Below, piece after piece: positions 1-4,543 of a DNA stretch of 7,016 nucleotides (positions are counted from its first letter, which is position 1; each line of letters begins with the position of its first letter). The stretch is from contig SKVX01000210.1 of assembly GCA_007129225.1 (NCBI GenBank), positions 1-7,016 of the forward strand, read 5' to 3'. Source of the stretch: Halomonas sp. (GTDB lineage: Bacteria; Pseudomonadota; Gammaproteobacteria; Pseudomonadales; Halomonadaceae). A program made the translations under genes and the position numbers. The notes below the pieces were generated by a model, which saw nothing but the letters and a program-made list of their open reading frames with translations, had not been told where the DNA came from and ran no database searches.

Positions 1-83
1 AACCAGGTCCACACCAGGAGGGCACCCAGGAGATTGAAGAGCAGAATGCGTCCAAACGCAAAGTGGGTATCAGTTTGAGGCAT
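1..83 (-). CDS. N-terminal fragment of an unidentified protein with a hydrophobic N-terminus
   Basis: An open frame begins with ATG on the minus strand at position 83 and continues without a stop to the left edge (27 codons plus 2 bases). The peptide starts MPQTDTHFAFGR and then turns hydrophobic (ILLFNLLGALLVWTW), which looks like the start of a first transmembrane helix. I see no strong Shine-Dalgarno sequence before this ATG; the upstream bases are GTGCCGCTGCCC, so the true start could differ. It lies downstream of the TRAP-dehydrogenase cluster on the same strand, separated by 145 bp that contain a strong hairpin, so it is probably a separate transcription unit. I do not recognise the family. 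That it codes at all is inferred from the open frame and the membrane-like composition. Confidence 0.45.
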   Translation of the reverse strand, partial: MPQTDTHFAFGRILLFNLLGALLVWTW

Positions 84-228
84 GGGCAGCGGCACGCGTT
101 GTGGAAGTGTGAGCCCATTCTAGGCGAAAGGCCTATAGCAGAACAGCGTTCCCTAATGGTGATGCCATGGGACGACGCCTCGCCAGGCGGGCGGTGGCCG
201 AATGCCTGGCGAGGCCGCGTGGTACCGG
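84..228. other. Intergenic region after the dehydrogenase gene
   Basis: This 145-bp gap holds the hairpin listed separately at 177-215. It also has a weak 5-bp inverted repeat, TAGGC-GAAAG-GCCTA, at 121-135. On the minus strand TGCTATAGG (132-140) resembles an extended -10 element for the gene at 1-83, but I see no good -35 at the right distance. No open frame here looks coding. Confidence 0.5.
177..215 (-). terminator. Strong hairpin downstream of the dehydrogenase gene, possible terminator
   Basis: The arms GCCTCGCCAGGC (177-188) and GCCTGGCGAGGC (204-215) are perfect 12-bp reverse complements around a 15-base loop. Transcription from the dehydrogenase gene reaches the hairpin 13 bases after its stop codon, the usual place for an operon-end structure. 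The minus-strand bases after it (GTCGTCCCATGGC) contain no T tract, so it is not a canonical intrinsic terminator. It could instead protect the 3' end of the mRNA or act with Rho. Confidence 0.45.
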
Positions 229-1011
229 CTACTGCATGTACCAGCCGTGGCTGGCGACGATCGACTGGCCAGTGAGTGCCGCCGTGGGGAAGGCGGCGAG
301 GTGCAGCGCCACTTCGGCGATATCGTCAAGGGTGGTGAATTCACTGTCCACGGTGTCCTTGAGCATCACGTCGCATATCACCGCCTCCTCGGAGATACCC
401 AGCGCGGCGGCCTGCTCGGGAATCTGCTTGTCGACCAGCGGCGTACGCACGAAGCCGGGGCAGATGACATTGGTGCGTACGCGGTGCGCTGCACCCTCCT
501 TGGCGACAGTGCGGCATAGTCCCAGCAGAGCATGCTTGGCCGCCACATAGGGGGCCTTGAGCGGCGAGGCGAGCTTGCTGTGCACCGAACCCATGTAAAG
601 CAGGCAGCCACCGCTCTCCTGTTGGTACATCTGGCGCAGGGCGGCACTCGTCAGCAGGAAGGCGCCGTCCAGGTGCACCGAGATAACCTTGCGCCAATCG
701 GCGAAGCTCAGGGTGTGCAGTGCCTCGATATGCTGAATCCCGGCATTGGCGATGGCAATGTCCAGGCGGCCCCACTCCCGGACGACCTGCGCCACGCCGG
801 CCTCCACGGCAGCTTCGTCGGTCACGTCCATCGCCACGGCCATGGCCTCGCCACCCTTCGCACGAATGGTGCCTACCGTGGCATTGGCCGCTTCGAGATT
901 AAGGTCGGCAATTGCGACCCGGGCGCCTTCCCGGGCGTAGCGTTCGGCGATGGCGCGTCCGATACCGCCGGCGGCGCCGGTGATCAGGGCTGTCTTGTCA
1001 CTCAGTTGCAT
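229..1011 (-). CDS. bdhA: 3-hydroxybutyrate dehydrogenase (SDR family)
   Basis: The product is a 260-residue classical short-chain dehydrogenase, predicted to be cytoplasmic. It probably oxidises (R)-3-hydroxybutyrate to acetoacetate with NAD+ (EC 1.1.1.30), a step in polyhydroxybutyrate and ketone-body use. Visible motifs are the cofactor loop TGAAGGIG (11-18), Asp36 at the end of strand beta-2 (favouring NAD over NADP), NAG (89-91), Ser142, and the YxxxK pair Tyr155/Lys159. PGFVRTPLV (185-193), MLKDTVDSEFTT (216-227) and the C-terminal LTGQSIVASHGWYMQ are typical of the hydroxybutyrate dehydrogenase group rather than generic SDRs. The position usually held by the tetrad Asn is His113. The ATG is preceded on the minus strand by GGAG with an 8-base spacer. 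It lies 21 bp after the TRAP large-subunit gene as the last cistron of the cluster. Substrate assignment comes from family resemblance; another 3-hydroxy acid is possible. Confidence 0.85.
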   Translation of the reverse strand: MQLSDKTALITGAAGGIGRAIAERYAREGARVAIADLNLEAANATVGTIRAKGGEAMAVAMDVTDEAAVEAGVAQVVREWGRLDIAIANAGIQHIEALHTLSFADWRKVISVHLDGAFLLTSAALRQMYQQESGGCLLYMGSVHSKLASPLKAPYVAAKHALLGLCRTVAKEGAAHRVRTNVICPGFVRTPLVDKQIPEQAAALGISEEAVICDVMLKDTVDSEFTTLDDIAEVALHLAAFPTAALTGQSIVASHGWYMQ

Positions 1012-1032
1012 GGTCGTATCTCCGTATTAGGT

Positions 1033-2403
1033 TCAGCGTCCACCATAGACCTGTGCGGGTAGCCAGGTTGCCAGCGGTTCGTAGAAGAACACCAGTGCCA
1101 GTCCCAGCAGCTGTATGGCCACGAAGGGAGCCACGCCCTTGTAGATATCGGTAGTGGTAATGCCCGGTGGACAGACCCCCTTAATGTAGAACAGCGCGAA
1201 GCCCACCGGTGGCGTCAGGAACGACGTCTGCAGGCAGATGGCAAAGAGGATGGCGAACCACACCGGATCGACCCCCAGGCTGAAGACCACCGGCGCCACC
1301 AGCGGCAGGATGATCAGGGTGATCTCCACCCAGTCGAGGAAGAAGCCCAGCAGGAACACCACCAGCATCACTGTCAGCACCACCCCGGCGGGGCCGAAGG
1401 GCAGCCCGGTGATGGCGGCGCGGATCACGTCGTCGCCACCCAGCCCGCGCAGCACCACGGCGAAGATGGTGGCACCGACGAAGATGCCGAAGATGAAAGC
1501 CGTGGTACGGGTGGTCTGATAGAGCGCCTTGGAGACGACATCGAAGCTCAGGCGACGATTGAACAGCGCCAGCAGCATGGCGCCCAGGGCGCCCACCGCC
1601 GAGGCCTCGGTGGTGGTGGCGAAGCCGGTGAAGATCGAACCCAGCACCGCCACGATCAGCGCCATGGGCGGCAGCACGGCAATCAGCACCTCGAGCAGCG
1701 CCCGGGCGTTGAGCGGCTGGCGGTTCTCCGGCGCCGGCGCCAGGTCCTTCTTGATATAGGCGGCGATCAGGATATAGGCGATGTACATCACCCCCAGCAT
1801 GATGCCGGGAACCAGTGCGCCCATGAACAGCCGGCCCACCGAGGCCTCCGAGGTGCCCAGGCGATCCGCCATCAGCACCAGCATGATGCTCGGCGGCACC
1901 AGGATGCCCAGGGTACCCACCGAACAGGCGGTGCCCACGGCCAGCGACTTGTTGTACTTCGCCTGCAGCATGGGGCCGATGGAGAGCATGCCGAGCAGCA
2001 CCACCGAGGCGCCGACGATGCCGGTGGAGGCGGCCAGCAGTATGCCGACGATCACCACCGTCACGGCGTAACCGCCGCGCAGGCCGCCCAGCACCCGCAC
2101 CAGGGAATTCATCAGCCGCTCGGCGATGCCCGAGCGGTCGAGCATGATGCCCATGAAGATGAACAGCGGCAGCGCCACCATCAGCTCATTGGCGACGATG
2201 CCGAAGAGTCGGCGGTCGAGCACGCCGATGGTACCGCCCCAGGAGAACCACAGATCGGCGCCCATGTGCTCGACCAGCACATGGCCGATGATGGCGAACA
2301 GGAAGCCGATGCCGGCCAGCGCCCAGGCCACGGGGAAGCCGAGCAGCAGCAGCCCCATGAAACCGGCGAACATGCCGATGACGAGAAATTCTTCGAGACC
2401 CAT
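1033..2403 (-). CDS. TRAP transporter large permease subunit (DctM family)
   Basis: This 456-residue, very hydrophobic inner-membrane protein has roughly a dozen predicted helices and is slightly longer than the usual 425-440 residues of DctM proteins. It is the transport channel of a tripartite ATP-independent periplasmic system and uses the sodium gradient to import a substrate delivered by the binding protein. Family landmarks are GFPVAWALA (22-30), LPLFIFMG (78-85), the first re-entrant loop GTLGILVPPS (163-172), TTTEASAVGALGA (263-275) and the second re-entrant loop FLTPPVGFALF (395-405). The two proline-containing loops correspond to the substrate and sodium sites in this fold. With its partners it resembles the subgroup labelled mannitol/chloroaromatic (FcbT3-like), which is a label and not proof of substrate. 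The start follows GAGG with a 6-base spacer, 21 bp after the small-subunit stop. Confidence 0.93.
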   Translation of the reverse strand: MGLEEFLVIGMFAGFMGLLLLGFPVAWALAGIGFLFAIIGHVLVEHMGADLWFSWGGTIGVLDRRLFGIVANELMVALPLFIFMGIMLDRSGIAERLMNSLVRVLGGLRGGYAVTVVIVGILLAASTGIVGASVVLLGMLSIGPMLQAKYNKSLAVGTACSVGTLGILVPPSIMLVLMADRLGTSEASVGRLFMGALVPGIMLGVMYIAYILIAAYIKKDLAPAPENRQPLNARALLEVLIAVLPPMALIVAVLGSIFTGFATTTEASAVGALGAMLLALFNRRLSFDVVSKALYQTTRTTAFIFGIFVGATIFAVVLRGLGGDDVIRAAITGLPFGPAGVVLTVMLVVFLLGFFLDWVEITLIILPLVAPVVFSLGVDPVWFAILFAICLQTSFLTPPVGFALFYIKGVCPPGITTTDIYKGVAPFVAIQLLGLALVFFYEPLATWLPAQVYGGR

Positions 2404-2424
2404 GATGATCCTCGCTGATCCGCG

Positions 2425-3027
2425 TTAACGAAAGTCGGTCGGGCGACGCAGGTGCAGCTCCCGAGGAAAGTGGAAGAGGTAGGTGCAGCAGCGCAGCGCC
2501 CGGGACGAAAGCGCGATGGCGATCAGGATCATGCCGATGGGCAGCGTGCTCTTGATGATGAAGCGATAGGGCAGGCCGCTGGGGGCCTGGGAGCGCTCAC
2601 CGCGGGCGAAGGAGCGGTAGGCGTACTCGATGAGGTTGTCGATCATGAAGTAGAGGACCGGCAGCATCAGCAGCACGATGCCGAGCAGTTCGACCCAGGC
2701 CTGGAAGCGCAGCGAGAACTTCTCGCGCAGCACATCGACACGCACGTGGTCATCGGTGACCACGGCATAGGCCAGGGTCATGATCATGGTGGCGCCGAAC
2801 AGGTGCCAGGACATCTCTTCCAGGGCGATGGAACCGCGGCCGAGGATGAAGCGGCTGAAGACATTGGTCAGCACGACGGCGAGGGTGGCAATCCACAGCC
2901 AGGAGAGCGTCTTGCCGATCACCGCGATGGCGGTGTCGAGCGCATGGCTCAGCCGGTTGGTGGGCAGCGCCGGAGGCTGTGGGTGAGGCGAGTTGACCGA
3001 CTCGTGATCGGCATGGGGTGTGGACAT
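2425..3027 (-). CDS. TRAP transporter small permease subunit (DctQ family)
   Basis: This 200-residue inner-membrane protein has four predicted helices, at about residues 31-58, 72-92, 110-130 and 155-178, the expected layout for a DctQ subunit. It forms the membrane complex with the large subunit and helps dock the binding protein. Recognisable features are LEEMSWHLFG (69-78) in helix 2, DDHVRVDVLREKFS (92-105) in the following loop and ERSQAPSGLPYRFIIKS (144-160) before helix 4. The last motif is characteristic of the FcbT2-like subgroup. The N-terminal 25 residues are polar and rich in Pro and His, probably a cytoplasmic tail. The start ATG has GAGG about 10 bases upstream, after an 82-base gap from the binding-protein gene that contains a strong hairpin. 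The C-terminus is basic (LHLRRPTDFR). Confidence 0.9.
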   Translation of the reverse strand: MSTPHADHESVNSPHPQPPALPTNRLSHALDTAIAVIGKTLSWLWIATLAVVLTNVFSRFILGRGSIALEEMSWHLFGATMIMTLAYAVVTDDHVRVDVLREKFSLRFQAWVELLGIVLLMLPVLYFMIDNLIEYAYRSFARGERSQAPSGLPYRFIIKSTLPIGMILIAIALSSRALRCCTYLFHFPRELHLRRPTDFR

Positions 3028-3065
3028 CGATGAGCGGCCTCATGTAACCGGAAGCAGTGCAATAC

Positions 3066-3095
3066 GCATCAGAGGGCCTTGCGGCCCTCTGATGC
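3066..3095 (-). terminator. Intercistronic hairpin with GCAA tetraloop (attenuator or mRNA stabiliser)
   Basis: The arms GCATCAGAGGGCC (3066-3078) and GGCCCTCTGATGC (3083-3095) are perfect 13-bp reverse complements around four bases. On the transcribed minus strand the loop reads GCAA, a stable GNRA tetraloop. The structure starts 14 bases after the binding-protein stop and ends 38 bases before the small-subunit start. The following minus-strand bases (GTATTGCACTGC) have no U run, so full intrinsic termination is unlikely. In binding-protein-dependent transport operons such structures commonly give partial termination or shield the upstream message from 3' exonucleases, so that binding protein is made in excess over permease. 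That role is inferred here. Confidence 0.7.
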
Positions 3096-3109
3096 TCAGC
3101 CGTATTGGA

Positions 3110-4213
3110 TCAGTCGGACTTGGGTGCGTAGTAGGAGCGCGGCAGGTACCCTTTCGAGTGCCAGTTGCCGTGAACACTCATCCACTCACGCTGGCTTTCC
3201 AGGACGCGGGCGAAGAGCTCGTCCTCGCTGGACATCTCCTCGAGCACCTGCATGGTGACCGCCTCGAGTTCGGCGAGGATCTCCGGCGACAGGGTCTGGG
3301 CATTCACGCCCTCGGCCTCGAATTCCGCCAGTGCCTGGGGGTTCTCCCACTCGCTCTCGGAGAAGCCGAACAGGGTCGCGGAGCGACAGCCGGTCTCGAT
3401 CTGGGCGCGGCTCAGGTCGGTCAGGCCATCCCAGGTCTCCTGGTTCACCAGCAGGTGGGAGGTGGTGTAGGTCTGGTGCCAGCCCGGCATGATGTAGTTC
3501 TGGACGATCTCCTGCATACCCAGGATGCGATCCACGGCCGGGGCGGAGAACTCCATGGCGTCGATGGTACCGCGCTCCATGGCCTGGTAGAGCTCGCCAC
3601 CGGGGATCATGGTGACCGAGGCGCCCAGTTCCTCCATCACGCGCCCGCCGATGCCGGCGAAACGGATGCGCAGGCCGTCGATCTGGTCGAGGGACTCCAG
3701 CGGCTCGGCGAACCAGCCGGCGGCTTCGGGACCGATGACGCCGCACAACAGAGCCTTGACGCCATAGGGCTCGTAGACTTCCTGGAGGAGGTCGTCTCCG
3801 TCACCGAAGTAGTGCCAGGCCATGAAGGCGGGCGGCTCCATGCCGAAGGGAGGGCCCGAGAGCAGCGGCAGTACCGGAATGCTGCCCTGGTCATAGCCGA
3901 TCCAGGTGTAGCCTGCCGGATAGCGGCCTTCGGAGACGGCATCGAGGATCTCGAAGGGCGGGATCAGCTCGCCCGGCTCGTAGTAGCGCAGGTTGATATT
4001 GCCGCCGGAGATCGCTTCCAGCGTTTCGGAGAGGTGGACCACCGGGGTACTCAGGCCGACGAGGTGCGAGGGGAAGGCGATGGGCACCTGCCAGCGCACA
4101 CTCTCCTGGGCATTGGCGGTACTTGCCAGGGTGGCACTTGCCAGCATCACGGCAGCGGTAGTGCCGATCAGCTTGAAACGTGCAGGCATTCTGCGGCCAG
4201 TCTGGGTTTGCAT
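3110..4213 (-). CDS. TRAP transporter periplasmic solute-binding protein (DctP superfamily, TakP/FcbT1-like)
   Basis: This 367-residue exported protein captures an organic acid in the periplasm and passes it to the TRAP permease encoded next. A signal peptide covers residues 1-35: basic RRMPARFK, a hydrophobic core LIGTTAAVMLASATLA, then cleavage after ANA. The mature part has DctP landmarks: YYEPGELIPPFEILDAVSEG (77-96), GPEAAGWF (161-168), GLRIRFAGIGGRVMEELGAS (180-199) with the arginines expected to hold the substrate carboxylate, GGELYQAMERGTIDAMEFSA (205-224), and YIMPGWHQ (240-247). The pattern fits the subgroup containing the 2-oxoacid binder TakP and FcbT1, not the classical C4-dicarboxylate binders. 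Together with the dehydrogenase this suggests a small hydroxy- or oxo-monocarboxylate, perhaps 3-hydroxybutyrate. The chosen ATG has GGAG 8 bases upstream; Met9 has no comparable site. It is the first gene of the cluster. Confidence 0.92.
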   Translation of the reverse strand: MQTQTGRRMPARFKLIGTTAAVMLASATLASTANAQESVRWQVPIAFPSHLVGLSTPVVHLSETLEAISGGNINLRYYEPGELIPPFEILDAVSEGRYPAGYTWIGYDQGSIPVLPLLSGPPFGMEPPAFMAWHYFGDGDDLLQEVYEPYGVKALLCGVIGPEAAGWFAEPLESLDQIDGLRIRFAGIGGRVMEELGASVTMIPGGELYQAMERGTIDAMEFSAPAVDRILGMQEIVQNYIMPGWHQTYTTSHLLVNQETWDGLTDLSRAQIETGCRSATLFGFSESEWENPQALAEFEAEGVNAQTLSPEILAELEAVTMQVLEEMSSEDELFARVLESQREWMSVHGNWHSKGYLPRSYYAPKSD

Positions 4214-4274
4214 AGACGCGACTCCACTTGTTGCGACGGGTATTGTTGTAGGAAAGGCCTATTCCTAAGACGAG

Positions 4275-4301
4275 GTTATAGAGGGGGTTGGCTCGGCTCA
4301 A
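4275..4301 (-). promoter_or_regulatory. Alternative leftward promoter candidate, downstream of the operator
   Basis: On the minus strand TTGAGC (4301-4296) and TATAAC (4280-4275) resemble -35 and -10 boxes, but the 15-bp spacer is short. If it is used, the GntR-type palindrome would sit just upstream of the -35 box, a position more typical of an activator site. It would start transcription close to the TAGGAA-N7-TTCCTA inverted repeat. Confidence 0.25.
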
Positions 4302-4308
4302 GGTGGAA

Positions 4309-4325
4309 AATTGGTAATACCAATT
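4309..4325. promoter_or_regulatory. Predicted operator for a FadR-subfamily GntR regulator (PdhR-like site)
   Basis: AATTGGTAATACCAATT is a perfect palindrome with 8-bp arms around one central base. It agrees with the form AATTGGT-NNN-ACCAATT known for PdhR and closely related to other FadR-subfamily GntR sites (core TGGTnnnACCA). Members of this subfamily commonly respond to pyruvate, lactate or related carboxylates and often control organic-acid uptake genes. The site lies about 96 bp upstream of the binding-protein start codon and overlaps the -10 of one candidate leftward promoter, which suits a repressor released by substrate. The regulator gene is not in the window, so its identity is inferred. 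Confidence 0.7.
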
Positions 4326-4350
4326 ATGCCCATTGCTGCAATAGTATTAA
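4323..4350 (-). promoter_or_regulatory. Candidate promoter of the TRAP-dehydrogenase operon
   Basis: On the minus strand TTAATA (4350-4345) and CATAAT (4328-4323) form a plausible sigma-70 promoter with a 16-bp spacer. The -10 box overlaps the GntR-type palindrome and the start point would fall inside it, as expected for a repressed promoter. It would give a 5' leader of roughly 100 bases. The -35 match is only moderate, and a second candidate exists closer to the gene. Confidence 0.35.
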
Positions 4351-4532
4351 TTTCGGTTGATAAGATAGGAAAATCCGGATAAAGGGAGGGAAAAGAGGAT
4401 AACTTGCCGGGAAAATCCTAAAAGCATCTCTATATATTAGCAGGCTAACCAGGTGTTTGGAGAATGACTTTTCGACCAATTGCTAAGGATTGAGGCACTT
4501 CACTATTGCAAGAAAGGAGCAATGGCTTCTAC

Positions 4533-4537
4533 AGGAG
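4533..4537 (+). promoter_or_regulatory. Ribosome binding site that favours the TTG start of tmcA at 4544
   Basis: AGGAG stands 6 bases before the in-frame TTG at 4544, a near-ideal spacing. The upstream in-frame TTG at 4490 has AAGGA immediately next to it (spacing 0). The out-of-frame ATG at 4522 has GGAG only 2 bases away. This makes 4544 the best-supported initiation site. Confidence 0.55.
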
Positions 4538-4543
4538 AATCTA

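Larger units (their letters stand above)
4214..4543. other. Divergent AT-rich intergenic region between the TRAP operon and tmcA
   Basis: This region separates the leftward TRAP-dehydrogenase operon from rightward tmcA and is clearly richer in A and T than the flanking genes. It contains the GntR-type palindrome and the candidate leftward promoters listed separately. It also has an inverted repeat TAGGAA-N7-TTCCTA (4249-4267) and two copies of GGAAAATCC (4368-4376 and 4410-4418), 42 bp apart. For rightward transcription the best -10-like sequence is TATATA/TATATT (4431-4438), with no convincing -35 at 16-18 bp. No coding sequence is evident; the reading frame upstream of position 4544 is discussed under tmcA. 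Confidence 0.6.

Noticed and set aside
532..1062. 176-codon plus-strand frame opposite the dehydrogenase gene
   Set aside because: It is antisense to an intact SDR with full catalytic motifs and shows no family features of its own.
2452..3033. 193-codon plus-strand frame opposite the TRAP small subunit
   Set aside because: Its His-, Gln- and Asp-rich translation is the typical antisense image of a membrane protein gene.
3020..4360. 446-codon open frame on the plus strand opposite the binding-protein gene
   Set aside because: It is antisense to a clear solute-binding protein with signal peptide and family motifs. Its translation shows no recognisable domain, and long antisense frames are expected from GC-rich codon use.
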